41,530 nucleotides of DNA from CAZRNB01 sp964601355 (GCA_964601355.1 CAZRNB010000009.1:1-41530); one strand, 5' to 3'; counted from the first letter of the stretch, positions 7,841 to 17,012 are shown. Translations and numbers: made by a program. The notes: generated from the sequence alone by a model not told the origin.

Positions 7841-8707
7841 TTATCCAACGTCGAATCTCGCAAATCTTTTAATCCTGGCCTGGCCGCCGGCCGGCTTAGC
7901 TGCCTCGGCCAAAACCTGTGCGACGGTTTTACTGTCATCCTTGACAAACAACTGATCCAAGAGGCAATTCTCGGTGTAAAATTTCTTCATCTTACCTTCC
8001 ACAATCTTCTCAATCATGTTCGCGGGCTTGCCTTTTACCTGCTCGCGATAGACGGCCTTTTCCTGCTCGATGACCTCGGGTTTTAAGCCATCTTTATCCA
8101 GTGCAAGGGGCTTAGTTGCGGTAATGTGCATCGCCATGTCTGCGGCGGTTCGTTTTAAGCCGTCCGCAGCAGCAACGTCATCACCGCTTGTCTCTATCTG
8201 AACCATTGTGCCCACTTTCCCATTGAAGTGGATGTATGTGCTGATAAGGCCGGGCCCATCGAGCTTATATCTTGCATAATCCCCGACCTCAATTTTTTCG
8301 CCGGTCTTGCTGGCCGTTTCGGTCACAATGTCACTGAATTTCCGTCCGTTAAGGGTAGTTTCGAGAATGTTCTCAACGCCGTCATCAGCCGGACAAACAA
8401 GAGCGAAATCGGCCAATGCCCCGGCTGCCGTCACAAAGTCGCCGCTTCTGGCTGCAAAATCCGTCTCGCAGCAAAGTGTAGCCAGCGCGGCGGTTTTTCC
8501 GTCGTCGCTGCACTTACTAACAACCAAACCCTGTGTAGTTTCACGCTCAGCTCGCTTAGCTAAGGTTGCAAGACCCTTTTTCCTCAGTATCGCGATAGCC
8601 TTGTCCATATCGCCGTCGGCATCCTGAAGAGCCGTTTTACAATCCATCATGCCCTGACCGGTTATTTTGCGGAGCTTAACCACCAAAGAAGCTGATATTT
8701 CTGCCAT
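7841..8707 (-). CDS. tsf: Elongation factor Ts
   Basis: About 288 residues. EF-Ts exchanges GDP for GTP on EF-Tu. The N-terminal KLRKITGQGMMDCKTAL.. and AIAILRKKGLATLAKRAERET are the family's most conserved part, followed by CCETDFAARSGDF and the dimer/core domains with MAMHITATKPLAL. I chose ATG 8707 because AGGAG lies eight bases upstream and because all EF-Ts proteins begin close to this point; an in-frame start at 8755 would add 16 unlikely residues from the repeat-rich leader. Confidence 0.96.
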   Translation of the reverse strand: MAEISASLVVKLRKITGQGMMDCKTALQDADGDMDKAIAILRKKGLATLAKRAERETTQGLVVSKCSDDGKTAALATLCCETDFAARSGDFVTAAGALADFALVCPADDGVENILETTLNGRKFSDIVTETASKTGEKIEVGDYARYKLDGPGLISTYIHFNGKVGTMVQIETSGDDVAAADGLKRTAADMAMHITATKPLALDKDGLKPEVIEQEKAVYREQVKGKPANMIEKIVEGKMKKFYTENCLLDQLFVKDDSKTVAQVLAEAAKPAGGQARIKRFARFDVG

Positions 8708-8741
8708 ATTAAAAACTCCTATATCTGGCAAGTCCGAAATA

Positions 8742-8880
8742 AAATTAAATATCAAAATTCAAAAATCAAAATACAAAGAGTTATGAGATCACAGTTCATA
8801 GTTCATCGACGAACAACGAACAATGAACAATGAACAATTTTGGTTTTTGCATTTTAATTTTTGATTTTTTGTGCCTCTTC
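8742..8880. repeat. Degenerate short-word repeats between rpsB and tsf
   Basis: A left arm of AAATTCAAAAATCAAAATAC type words, a middle of GAACAATGAACAATGAACAA and GTTCATAGTTCATCG words, and a right arm TTTGCATTTTAATTTTTGAT that is complementary to the left arm. The block can form a large imperfect hairpin within the rpsB-tsf message. Confidence 0.7.
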
Positions 8881-9756
8881 TCAGGATTGCCCGATCATGC
8901 CTGTATCAGGCTGCTCAGGATCGCCTTGCGGCAAAGCGGTTTCTGCAGCAGCCTGCTGGCTCGGCTCAATAACGGCCACCGGGTCAGATTCATCTTTACC
9001 GGCCTGGGCCAAAGCCGGTCTCCTCACGTGGGCCGGTCGCCTCGAACGAGCCGCCGGCTCAGCACGCACCGCAACCATTGTCTTGCCGATTGCCACTGCA
9101 TCAGCCAATTCGTTGAGTATCAGCTCAATCGCTCTGATAGAATCATCATTGGCAGGGATGACTACATCAACAGTATCTGGATCAGAATCGGTATCGAGAA
9201 TTCCAGCCGTTGCAACGCCGAGCTTTTTAGCCTCGCGCAAAGCCAGATACTCCTTCCTGGCATCGACCACCACAACGGCTCCCGGCAAACGCGTCATGTT
9301 CCGAACGCCCTCGAGATTGACTTTTATCTTTCGCATCTCGCGTTTGAGCCTGGAGACCTGTTTCTTGCTCTCACTTTCGAGCGTTCCGTCATTCTCCATG
9401 GATTCCAGCTCCTCCAGTCTGGCCAGTCGAGAGCGTACAGTTCTGAAATTGGTAAGCATTCCGCCCAGCCAGCGCTCACTGACGTAATGCATGCCGCATT
9501 TTTTTGCGACGGTTTGGACCGCCTTTTGCGCCTGACGCTTGGTGCCTACAAAGACAACGTCACTGCCGGAAGAAACAATCTCGGTTAAAAGCTTCTTAGC
9601 TATTAACAGGCCTTTCAACGTTTTCTTCACGTCAATAATATGAATGTTGCCGCGTTTAGCGAAAATAAACGGGGCCATTTTGGGATTCCATCGGCTTGCA
9701 CCGTGCCCAAAATGCACCCCTGCATTAACCAATTCACGAGCTAATTGTTTAGCCAC
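8881..9756 (-). CDS. rpsB: 30S ribosomal protein S2
   Basis: About 291 residues. The N-terminal LVNAGVHFGHGASRWNPKMA, IHIIDVKKT, FVGTKRQAQKAV, RWLGGMLTNFRTV and the late DSDPDTVDVVIPANDDSIRAIELI are standard S2 signatures. I chose the GTG at 9756 because GGAGG lies six bases before it; an in-frame ATG at 9774 would overlap that site. The last 60 residues (after VRAEPAARSRRP) are an alanine/proline/glutamine-rich tail not needed for the S2 fold, as seen in other lineages with long S2 tails. Confidence 0.96.
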   Translation of the reverse strand: MAKQLARELVNAGVHFGHGASRWNPKMAPFIFAKRGNIHIIDVKKTLKGLLIAKKLLTEIVSSGSDVVFVGTKRQAQKAVQTVAKKCGMHYVSERWLGGMLTNFRTVRSRLARLEELESMENDGTLESESKKQVSRLKREMRKIKVNLEGVRNMTRLPGAVVVVDARKEYLALREAKKLGVATAGILDTDSDPDTVDVVIPANDDSIRAIELILNELADAVAIGKTMVAVRAEPAARSRRPAHVRRPALAQAGKDESDPVAVIEPSQQAAAETALPQGDPEQPDTGMIGQS

Positions 9757-9821
9757 AAAAGCCTCCAAAAACAATAAAAACCTTTTATTTGCCTGTTAGA
9801 TGCTAAATATATAATCAGGAG

Positions 9822-9850
9822 AAATTAATACAATCAGCCCAATATGTCAA
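9822..9850 (-). promoter_or_regulatory. Likely promoter for rpsB-tsf-pyrH-frr
   Basis: On the minus strand TTGACA (9850-9845) is followed after 17 bases by TAATTT (9827-9822). It lies about 70 bases upstream of the rpsB GTG. The -35 is a perfect consensus, the -10 is weaker. Confidence 0.5.
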
Positions 9851-9980
9851 GAATTTTTGCCAAATATGTGATTTTGTTTTATTTATGGGAATGTGAAGCA
9901 TTTCCGGTTTTTAGGTTCGATTCTTTAGACTCCCACAGAGTATTTAAGCAGCCCATCCAAAACTTTTTTATAGATAATGT

Positions 9981-10009
9981 TTGAAAAAAGTACGCAAAAA
10001 CTATATTAT
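9981..10009 (+). promoter_or_regulatory. Likely promoter for the beta-helix gene
   Basis: TTGAAA (9981-9986), 17-base spacer, TATTAT (10004-10009). It leaves an untranslated leader of about 135 bases before the ATG at 10152, with a small GGCG/CGCC hairpin near 10103. I recognise no riboswitch class in this leader. Confidence 0.5.
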
Positions 10010-10151
10010 TTTATCATAAACAGTTTCCGGAGAGGCATGATGTGATAGAAAATAAAATCTTTTAGGCAAATCACAGGATATAAAATCGAACGATAGCGGC
10101 GAACATAATGTACGCCGAGAAATATTTCCTATCTTTGAAAGGAGGAACAAT

Positions 10152-11165
10152 ATGGATACGAAAAGAATAAAAGCGGTAGTGAGTGTGTTGGCTCTGGCTG
10201 TACTGATGCTCTTGCTCAGCGTCCAGGCAACTGAGTCTCAGGAAAGTGTTCCGCTCGGTGCGGACATATCTGCACTCTCCGACACCGATCCGCGAACAGC
10301 TATCTCAGAACCGTACACGATCACCAGTCCAGGGTCGTATTATCTTACCGGCAATATACAAACAGCGGCGGCCAACCAGAATGCGATTACGGTCGAAGCT
10401 AACGATGTGACTGTTGACTTGATGGGCTTTAACCTTATTGGCCGAGGTTCCGGCAATGGCTGCGGGATTTTCATGAATCGCCGTACGAACGTCGAAATCC
10501 GCAACGGAACGGTCCGAGATTTCGGCGGTTATGGAATCATTGAGCAAAGTCCCACTTATGTAGGGACAAAGTGGGGAGAGGGTCATCGCGTTCTCGGTAT
10601 CCGTGCGGGACTTAATGGCAAAAGTGGCATCGTGCTTAATGGCATAAACAATATGGTGAGGGATTGCACGGTTTATTTAAATGACGTTAATGGAATTGAG
10701 GTAGGCGGTGGCTCCATTGTAAGCAGTAATTTAAGCACTAACAATGGTAATATTCCACAAGCCATCGGTGTCGGAATCGTGCTTAGAGGTTGGTGTTTAG
10801 CGTTGAATAATATAGTTATTGATAATCCACGGTATGGCATTTGGACCCGGGAAGAGTGCTGCTCTGTATTCAGCAATATTGCCTCCTATAATACGATATC
10901 CGGGATATACGTTGAAGGAAATGGCAATTTCATAAGATATAATACAGCCAAAACAAATTCTCAATATAATATCTATGTGAAAGGTACCGACAATGCGATT
11001 GAGGAAAATTTGGTAACTGGTCCTTCTTCGTATGGCATATATTTTCAATCAAGTGGAAACTTCTACGCCAACAATCGCGCCTCTGGAAATACGACGAATT
11101 ACGGCGGACCTGGTAAACCTACCTCTGGTAGCTCAGGCGATGGCGGCGGAAATGCCTCGTTTTGA
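10152..11165 (+). CDS. Secreted right-handed beta-helix repeat protein
   Basis: A 337-residue protein with a signal peptide (basic MDTKRIK then a hydrophobic stretch to about residue 26). Residues about 60-310 consist of repeated short beta turns of the parallel beta-helix type (NDVTVDLMGFNLIG, TNVEIRNGTVRDFGGYGI, KSGIVLNGINNMVRDC, SGIYVEGNGNFIRYN, YGIYFQSSGNFYANN), as in NosD/pectate-lyase-like folds. The C-terminus is glycine/serine rich. Such proteins bind or cleave polysaccharides or act as surface structures; no catalytic residues can be assigned. A strong AAAGGAGG ribosome-binding site precedes the ATG. Confidence 0.85.
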   Translation: MDTKRIKAVVSVLALAVLMLLLSVQATESQESVPLGADISALSDTDPRTAISEPYTITSPGSYYLTGNIQTAAANQNAITVEANDVTVDLMGFNLIGRGSGNGCGIFMNRRTNVEIRNGTVRDFGGYGIIEQSPTYVGTKWGEGHRVLGIRAGLNGKSGIVLNGINNMVRDCTVYLNDVNGIEVGGGSIVSSNLSTNNGNIPQAIGVGIVLRGWCLALNNIVIDNPRYGIWTREECCSVFSNIASYNTISGIYVEGNGNFIRYNTAKTNSQYNIYVKGTDNAIEENLVTGPSSYGIYFQSSGNFYANNRASGNTTNYGGPGKPTSGSSGDGGGNASF

Positions 11166-11295
11166 GACGTATAGAAGCCCAAAAAATTTAGCAGCTTAAT
11201 AGATCGAGCATTGCCGGCCGTCATAAATGTATTAGACGGTTTTATATTGATGCGCGAGTATTTAATAGGCGGTGTCCGATTGTCTAAGCTCAATT

Positions 11296-11679
11296 CTAAT
11301 ACCAGACATGAATGATGATATTAGGCTCGTTTTTTTTGCCCTGGACCTCGCCTGTCGTTGTATTAGTAAATTTTATTTGAATGCCGGGGTTTTCATGCAG
11401 CCACTTGGTAATTTGCTCATCAAGAAATTCCATAGCGCCAGCGTGCAGCTTGGTAAAGAAGGTTTTTACGCCTGTGATGCGGCCTGTGGGACCGTGACTA
11501 TTTGCCGGCTTCACCGCCGCCGGCTTTTGTATCGCTGGCTTTGGCGCCTCTACCGCGCTGCCGCCTCCCAGGTTCAACGGTGAATGTGAAACTTTCATCT
11601 GGCCGGAATCGCCGCCCAAAGGAATGGGCCTGCCGAGGTTTTCATCGCCGGTATGCTTGACGTTGTTAATATTATCCAT
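11296..11679 (-). CDS. Hypothetical protein, secretin-linked
   Basis: I do not recognise this 127-residue protein. It has no signal peptide or membrane segment. Residues about 1-65 are polar and rich in P, G and K, and likely disordered (GGGSAVEAPKPAIQKPAAVK). Residues about 66-127 look folded (GVKTFFTKLHAGAMEFLDEQ, then IQIKFTNTTTG and NIIIHVWY as likely beta strands). GAGAGGT precedes the ATG. It begins 22 bases after the secretin stop, so the two are probably one operon. Confidence 0.65.
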   Translation of the reverse strand: MDNINNVKHTGDENLGRPIPLGGDSGQMKVSHSPLNLGGGSAVEAPKPAIQKPAAVKPANSHGPTGRITGVKTFFTKLHAGAMEFLDEQITKWLHENPGIQIKFTNTTTGEVQGKKNEPNIIIHVWY

Positions 11680-11701
11680 ACTACCTCTCCATTATCTTGT
11701 A

Positions 11702-13345
11702 TTATTTATCCTCAGATTTGTTGGAATCTGAAACAGCTTGTTTGTTTCTATAAGCTTGTTTTTGGCCTGCGTTAGCCGTTACCGCTATCCCTTTGGCTCC
11801 GGGCATATCGTCCGAATTGCTCCGTGTCCGTTCTTTTTCTTCTTTCAGTCTGTTTTTTTTAGTATCGGGCTGTGGCTCATTAGGGTCTTTTTGAGGAGCT
11901 TGCGGCCCAGAACCTTCTGCTTTGTCTGCCTGGACTTGCGGTCGTAATTGCTTAGCCTCCGGCGTTATTTGATCCTGCTGTTTTTCAAAAGAGTTTGGGT
12001 CAACAGGCTCTTTGACGGTCTTGTGGTTTTTTTCGAGGACAGGCGGTTCGTGTTTTTTCCTGATCTCTTCAATTATTTCTCTGGTTGGGACACCACCGGT
12101 AGAGATGGTAGGCGTCAATACAAACAAGGTCTCTACTGCTCTCTCCTCAAAATCTCTGCCGGAGAACAAAAAACCTATTAAAGGTATGTCTTTGAAAAAT
12201 GGAACACCACGAACAACGTCACGTTTTTCTGTTTTTCTTATCCCGCCTATCACCAGACTTTCGCCAGGCCTGATACGGTTTTCTTTATTTTCGATTTCCT
12301 TTTTTGTGACGATGGGCAATTGCTTTACGCCCTCGGGGGTCAATTTTGAGCCGAGAACAATGTCTGTTTCTAAGCCGACACAACCATCTGCGAAGACATG
12401 TGGCGTGATTTTCAGAGAGTCAACTACATCAACATATTCTGTTTCTTCATTGATCACGTTGCTTGCACCGGTACCGGTTATGATTCTAGTAATCTTTTGG
12501 AGTGGCACATGCTGACTTGATGAGACTGTTGCCGGTTTGCCATTGACGGTTTCAATGGTCGGATTCATAAGGATTTTCAGATAACCTCTTGATTCAAGTA
12601 AATCGACTAAGGCTAAAAAGTTATGCTTAGTGCTTAGATATCCGACCTTAAGACCCATTTTTGCGCGGCCTATTTCTCTGGTTGAAGCTCCTGGAAATGC
12701 GGGCAATACATCGCTTTCTGTCAGCAGATTAGCAATGTCTTCGCCAAATGGCCGGGCGCCGGGTATTAAGGAGATATGCTCACCCAATAAATCACTAATT
12801 TTTATGGTAGTTTCCCTGTCTATTGTTTTATCGGCATAGATTTCTGAAATAAGGCAATTGATTTTAACCTGAATGGGTGGAACATCTATCTCCTGTAATA
12901 CCTGAAGCGCTGCGTCAATATCGGCCTTAGTCGGGCATCTTACTATTAACTGGTTGGTAGCTGGGTTGCTGCTTACAGTGTAGTCCGTGACTGTAGTAGA
13001 TTTACCTTTTTCGTCAAAAATTTGAGACGCAAATTGTGCATTTACGATAACTTTTAGCTCTTCTGATGTATGGTACTTGCAAAAATAGAATAACTTCCAG
13101 TCGGCCTTGCCGCCAACCACCTGCTCTACAATTTTAGGTGGAGCCTTATAGATTTCCGGGATAGGAACATTAGGCTCAGGTGTTACTTTGATTGTGCTCA
13201 AATCGTTTATTATATTTTGAGATTGAATACTTGTAGCTTTCTCGCCTAAAAAATCTCCGCATCCTTCAATCCACAGGGGGGCTATTACAACCAGGACCCG
13301 AAACAATATTCGCCGACAGCTTATTTTCTGGCTGCTCTTGTACAT
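11702..13345 (-). CDS. Secretin-domain (type II/III secretion, GspD/PilQ-like) lipoprotein
   Basis: About 547 residues. The N-terminus has a hydrophobic stretch ending in IEGC, a plausible lipobox. Residues about 90-165 carry an N-domain-like segment (TNQLIVRCPTKADIDAALQVLQEIDVPPIQVKI...), and residues about 165-410 form the secretin domain, ending in the family motif GVPFFKDIPLIGFLF followed by FVLTPTI. The last 130 residues are a charged K/E/P/Q-rich tail. Secretins form outer-membrane pores; no other secretion genes are adjacent, so it is an orphan or assembles with components elsewhere. GTG at 13351 is an alternative start. Confidence 0.85.
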   Translation of the reverse strand: MYKSSQKISCRRILFRVLVVIAPLWIEGCGDFLGEKATSIQSQNIINDLSTIKVTPEPNVPIPEIYKAPPKIVEQVVGGKADWKLFYFCKYHTSEELKVIVNAQFASQIFDEKGKSTTVTDYTVSSNPATNQLIVRCPTKADIDAALQVLQEIDVPPIQVKINCLISEIYADKTIDRETTIKISDLLGEHISLIPGARPFGEDIANLLTESDVLPAFPGASTREIGRAKMGLKVGYLSTKHNFLALVDLLESRGYLKILMNPTIETVNGKPATVSSSQHVPLQKITRIITGTGASNVINEETEYVDVVDSLKITPHVFADGCVGLETDIVLGSKLTPEGVKQLPIVTKKEIENKENRIRPGESLVIGGIRKTEKRDVVRGVPFFKDIPLIGFLFSGRDFEERAVETLFVLTPTISTGGVPTREIIEEIRKKHEPPVLEKNHKTVKEPVDPNSFEKQQDQITPEAKQLRPQVQADKAEGSGPQAPQKDPNEPQPDTKKNRLKEEKERTRSNSDDMPGAKGIAVTANAGQKQAYRNKQAVSDSNKSEDK

Positions 13346-13554
13346 AATCACACTACCAACGCTGTCCTATGTGCGGTATGCAGGGTAGGTCAGGATTTAT
13401 CGGTTTTTTATATAATAATGCCAGAAAAGTAAATTATATTGTTTAATTTCTTATCGTCAACCGTTTTTTGATAAATTGAGAAAAATACGATACTTTCATC
13501 TTGCCCAGATTAAAAAGATTAGACATTTTATATTTTTTTGCTATTTTTCGGAGT

Positions 13555-14898
13555 ATGGCTAAAAAACAACAAAGACCCATTACCGTCGGATTTATATCGT
13601 TAGGCTGTCCTAAAAATATGATTGATAGTGAAAAAATGTTGGCTGAAATCGCTCAGGCAGGCTTTTTTATAAATGAGGAGTCCGATAATTCCGACGTTAT
13701 CATAATTAATACATGCGGTTTTATTGAGCCGGCAAAGGTGGAAGCCCTCGATGCCATAAAACATGCAGTGGATTGTAAGCGAAAAGGCATCGCACGAAAA
13801 GTTATTGTGGCAGGTTGTCTATCACAGAGATTAGGGCGCCGGCTTTTCGACCAGGTCGAGGGTGTCGATGCAATTGTCGGCCTCGGCCAGCGGGATAATA
13901 TTGCTCAAATAATCGAAAAGACCCTTTCAGCCGATCAGCCAGCCGCTTACATCGGAAATCTGCCGGAAAACTGCACTGATGATACTGCTCGGCTGCTTAT
14001 TACCGGACGTCATTGGGCGTACCTGAGAATCAGCGAGGGTTGTAATCACCGCTGCTCTTTCTGCACAATTCCCTCCATCAGAGGAACATTCAGAAGCAAA
14101 CCTTTGGAATCGGTCCTGGCTGAAGCTTATGAGCTTGTTTCAGCAGGCGTGGTCGAATTAAATATCATCGCACAGGATACGACATACTATGGTAGAGACC
14201 ATAAGCTAACAAATGGATTAGTCACTCTTATCAAAGAGCTTGAGAAAATTGACCGGCTTGTATGGGTACGGCTAATGTATCTTTGGCCGGCTGGTATCAG
14301 CGATAGGCTCATCGAAACAATAGCAAAAAGCAAAAAAGTTGTTCACTATCTCGATATCCCAATCCAGCACATAAACAACAAGATCTTACGGGATATGCAC
14401 AGATCTGATACCAAAGACCGCCTGCAAGAATTGATAGAAAAATTGCGGTCATCTATACCTGATATAGTGCTGCGAACAACCCTGATTGTCGGCTATCCCG
14501 GCGAGACCGAGCAGCAATTCACTGAGCTATTGGACTTTGTCAACTGGGCCAAATTTGATGCCCTGGGATGCTTTCAATTCTATCCGGAGTCCGGCACGCT
14601 GGCAGCCGATATGCCGGGACAGGTTCCGGATCAGGTAAAACAGCAGCGAGCTGCAGAGCTGATGCAGACCCAGCAGAGAATTGCTTTTGCAGGAAACCGA
14701 AACAAAATCGGCAGTGAGCTTCTCTGCCTGATAGATTCCGTGGATGTCAAATGTACCGGTCGTTGCCGCTACCACGGCCAGGCGCCTGAAATTGACAGCG
14801 TCTGCATTATTGAAAAATGCTCGGCAAAGCAGGGCGAATTTATAAATGCTCAGGTCATCGGCACGAAAGATTATGATTTGCTCGTGCAACAAATTTAG
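13555..14898 (+). CDS. rimO: Ribosomal protein S12 methylthiotransferase
   Basis: About 447 residues. RimO is a radical-SAM enzyme that methylthiolates Asp89 of S12. The MTTase domain has the three cluster cysteines in SLGCPKN, NTCGF and AGCLSQR; the radical-SAM motif is CNHRCSFC; IRGTFRSKP and PIQHINNKILRDMHR follow; the C-terminal TRAM domain covers about residues 380-445. The motif SLGCPKNMIDSE and this set of flanks separates it from MiaB. The ATG at 13555 starts closest to the conserved region but its GGAG is only one base away; an in-frame TTG at 13501 would add 18 residues. Confidence 0.93.
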   Translation: MAKKQQRPITVGFISLGCPKNMIDSEKMLAEIAQAGFFINEESDNSDVIIINTCGFIEPAKVEALDAIKHAVDCKRKGIARKVIVAGCLSQRLGRRLFDQVEGVDAIVGLGQRDNIAQIIEKTLSADQPAAYIGNLPENCTDDTARLLITGRHWAYLRISEGCNHRCSFCTIPSIRGTFRSKPLESVLAEAYELVSAGVVELNIIAQDTTYYGRDHKLTNGLVTLIKELEKIDRLVWVRLMYLWPAGISDRLIETIAKSKKVVHYLDIPIQHINNKILRDMHRSDTKDRLQELIEKLRSSIPDIVLRTTLIVGYPGETEQQFTELLDFVNWAKFDALGCFQFYPESGTLAADMPGQVPDQVKQQRAAELMQTQQRIAFAGNRNKIGSELLCLIDSVDVKCTGRCRYHGQAPEIDSVCIIEKCSAKQGEFINAQVIGTKDYDLLVQQI

Positions 14899-14935
14899 TA
14901 TTGAAATGTATTTCTAAAGGGTTAAACTTTCTGCC

Positions 14936-15538
14936 ATGATTAAACTCATTCCGAACATCTTGACCTTTGCCAGGCTTGTATTGGCAATTGTCTTTTTGGT
15001 AATGATTCTTGACTCACCCCTTGTCACAGACAGATCATCGTTTCTTGATATTACCTTTGCAGTTTTTCTTTCAGCCGGCCTGACAGATATTATTGATGGC
15101 CATATCGCAAGGAAGCTGAATATTGCCAGCAAATTCGGCCGGATGATGGACCCGTTGGCCGACAAAATCCTCGTCTGCGGCGCGTTTATCTGCTTCGCTA
15201 TAATCGGCGAGCCAAAGTTTTTTGATCTGGACTCGACAACATTAACAGTTATACATTGGCTCGTAGCAGGCATCCTCGTTCTACGGGAGGCTTATGTAAC
15301 GGTGCTGCGTCATATCGCCGAGGCCCATGGCATCAACTTCGCGGCAACCTTCTCCGGCAAGCTTAAAATGCTCGTCCAGTCTTTTGCCATAGGAACGATA
15401 ATTATTAAGTTGGCTCACGTCCCGACTGCTGCGTGGGGAGATTGGTTCACCGCCGCGACATTGGCCGTTATGCTGACGGTTACTATTATCTCAGGCTTAA
15501 TGGCGACCCGGCGACGTACAACGAAAAATGGCGGATAA
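14936..15538 (+). CDS. pgsA: CDP-diacylglycerol--glycerol-3-phosphate 3-phosphatidyltransferase
   Basis: A 200-residue membrane enzyme. It carries the CDP-alcohol phosphotransferase signature D-G-x2-A-R-x8-G-x3-D-x3-D (DGHIARKLNIASKFGRMMDP, then LADK), and begins with IPNILTFARL, typical for PgsA. It makes phosphatidylglycerol phosphate, the first step to phosphatidylglycerol and cardiolipin. It lies 37 bases after rimO on the same strand with AGGG upstream, so the two probably form an operon. Other CDP-alcohol transferases are possible, but length and N-terminus favour PgsA. Confidence 0.88.
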   Translation: MIKLIPNILTFARLVLAIVFLVMILDSPLVTDRSSFLDITFAVFLSAGLTDIIDGHIARKLNIASKFGRMMDPLADKILVCGAFICFAIIGEPKFFDLDSTTLTVIHWLVAGILVLREAYVTVLRHIAEAHGINFAATFSGKLKMLVQSFAIGTIIIKLAHVPTAAWGDWFTAATLAVMLTVTIISGLMATRRRTTKNGG

Positions 15539-15552
15539 CAACCTTGCATAAA

Positions 15553-15586
15553 GAACCCCCGGTAAAACCGGGGGCTGAATATTTTT
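15553..15586. repeat. Family A half-unit between pgsA and HD gene
   Basis: Only the first hairpin CCCCCGGTAAAACCGGGGG and the CTGAATATTTTTA spacer are present. It lies between two convergent stops; the HD gene stop (TAA, 15585-15587) overlaps its edge. The hairpin followed by an A/T spacer may terminate transcription from pgsA. Confidence 0.75.
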
Positions 15587-16235
15587 ATGAATCGATAAAC
15601 TCTTCAGTGACATCATCAGGGTTTAAACCTGTTTTGGTGAAAATCTGCCGTTCCAATTCAAAAATCAAATGGTCAATTTTTGCCGTGTCAATTTCACGTT
15701 GACCTTTTGCACACTGTAAATTTTCATTTCTTTGATGAGCTTCCTCAAGCCTTTCTTTTAATGTCACGATTCTTTCGTGCGTAACCCTTTTGTCTGCGTA
15801 ATAAACGATTCTTTCTTCCCACGTGCAGGGTTTTTCTTTTTCATCCAACAAAGCCGCATATTTGTGTTTCTTTATTGTCAAAGCAAGCTGAGGATATTTT
15901 TCTTTTAATAATTCATACGCAGCATCCTCATGCGAAATTCCTTTGTATGTTGCTCTTAGCCGATCCCATGCCGCCATTTCCTGGTCCGTAAGTGCCCCGC
16001 CGGAATTATTATAATCAGACTTTTCAAATTCACAAAGCCTCGTCATATCATGCAGAAGGCAGGCCCTTTCCACAAGGTCGATATCTATAACTACGCCTTT
16101 TTCTTTAAGTTTTTCTGCCAGAAACACAGCGATTTTCGCCACAGTTTGGCTATGCCTTACGATATGCGGCGGCACGTGATACTTTTCGAGTATTTCGAGA
16201 CACTGCTTTTTTGTTGGAAGATTGTAATTTTTCAT
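15585..16235 (-). CDS. HD-domain protein (predicted metal-dependent phosphohydrolase)
   Basis: A 216-residue protein with the HD signature: H28 in VRHSQTVAK, LLHDMTRL with H62-D63, and D in YYADKRV near residue 148. This suggests a metal-dependent phosphohydrolase of unknown substrate. It overlaps the end of thi4 by 86 bases in another frame and is translated from inside it, so it is co-regulated by the TPP riboswitch. A role in thiamine intermediates is a reasonable guess from context but is not shown. Confidence 0.82.
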   Translation of the reverse strand: MKNYNLPTKKQCLEILEKYHVPPHIVRHSQTVAKIAVFLAEKLKEKGVVIDIDLVERACLLHDMTRLCEFEKSDYNNSGGALTDQEMAAWDRLRATYKGISHEDAAYELLKEKYPQLALTIKKHKYAALLDEKEKPCTWEERIVYYADKRVTHERIVTLKERLEEAHQRNENLQCAKGQREIDTAKIDHLIFELERQIFTKTGLNPDDVTEEFIDS

Positions 16236-16968
16236 TTATCAATTCAGCAACTTTTTTCCCTGATTTCAACATTCCACCGAAAATTGGTCCCATTCTCGGC
16301 AGATTAAAGACGTCGCAAACAGCCATGCCTGTTACGTAAAGGCCGGGGAAGATTTCGCCGGTTTTTTCAACGACGCCGGCTTCGGAGATTTCCACGTTCA
16401 TAAAGTATTCCTGCAGCTGGTTCGGAAAAAGCTGCGGTTTCCTTTTCTTGAGCATGCTGACCAGCTCAGCCGGATGTCCCGTTGCATCGACAACACACTT
16501 TCCACAGATGCAAAACGGGTCAACATGAAGTCCGAGCCCTCGGACGCTGGAACTATTGACAACGACGCCCTGAATGGTTTCCTGCTTGAGAACGATATCT
16601 TCAACCTCTATCAGGTTAAATATCTCCGCTCCTGCTTTTTTTGCCTTATATGCCAGGGCTGCGGCAAACTCTATTGAATCTGCTGCATACAGCCCAGCCT
16701 GTTTTTTAGTTGTCACGCCAATCTCATCTAAAATTTCTTTGTCTTCAAAGACAACAACATTATAGCCCGCAGCGCCACCCCAGATTCCGCCGCCTGTCGA
16801 GAGCTTCTTTTCGATTATGGTGGCCTTCGTTCCTGCTTTAGCTAAATAATAGCCGGCAGCCAGGCCGGCCGGCCCTGCCCCGACTATCACAACGTCACTT
16901 TCAAGATGCTCGGTCAGCCTTTTAACGTACTGCTCTATAATCACTCTGGAAATATTAGTCTCAATCAT
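16150..16968 (-). CDS. thi4: Sulfide-dependent adenosine diphosphate thiazole synthase (Thi4-type)
   Basis: A 272-residue enzyme making the thiazole adenylate precursor of thiamine from NAD and glycine. Residues 27-45 form a Rossmann start with GAGPAG. GGGIWGGAAG and the late RMGPIFGGMLKSGKKVAELI are family signatures. In yeast Thi4 a cysteine gives up its sulfur; here the equivalent position in GLHVDP is histidine (H148), as in archaeal enzymes that use free sulfide, so a catalytic rather than suicidal enzyme is expected. The C-terminal 20 residues (KAVSRNTRKVSRAAAYRKA) are extra and overlap the HD gene. AAGGA precedes the ATG. Confidence 0.93.
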   Translation of the reverse strand: MIETNISRVIIEQYVKRLTEHLESDVVIVGAGPAGLAAGYYLAKAGTKATIIEKKLSTGGGIWGGAAGYNVVVFEDKEILDEIGVTTKKQAGLYAADSIEFAAALAYKAKKAGAEIFNLIEVEDIVLKQETIQGVVVNSSSVRGLGLHVDPFCICGKCVVDATGHPAELVSMLKKRKPQLFPNQLQEYFMNVEISEAGVVEKTGEIFPGLYVTGMAVCDVFNLPRMGPIFGGMLKSGKKVAELINEKLQSSNKKAVSRNTRKVSRAAAYRKA

Positions 16969-17012
16969 TTTTTGTTTCCTTTCATTATAATTTGTTTGAA
17001 TATCAACAAAAA

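Noticed and set aside
8830..9588. Plus-strand frames of 252 and 208 codons
   Set aside because: Both are antisense to rpsB, which is unmistakable on the other strand.
10010..10151. c-di-GMP or other riboswitch in the beta-helix gene leader
   Set aside because: The leader has a few similar short words but lacks the conserved core of any class that I can recall.
12012..12515. A 167-codon plus-strand frame
   Set aside because: It is the shadow of the secretin domain.
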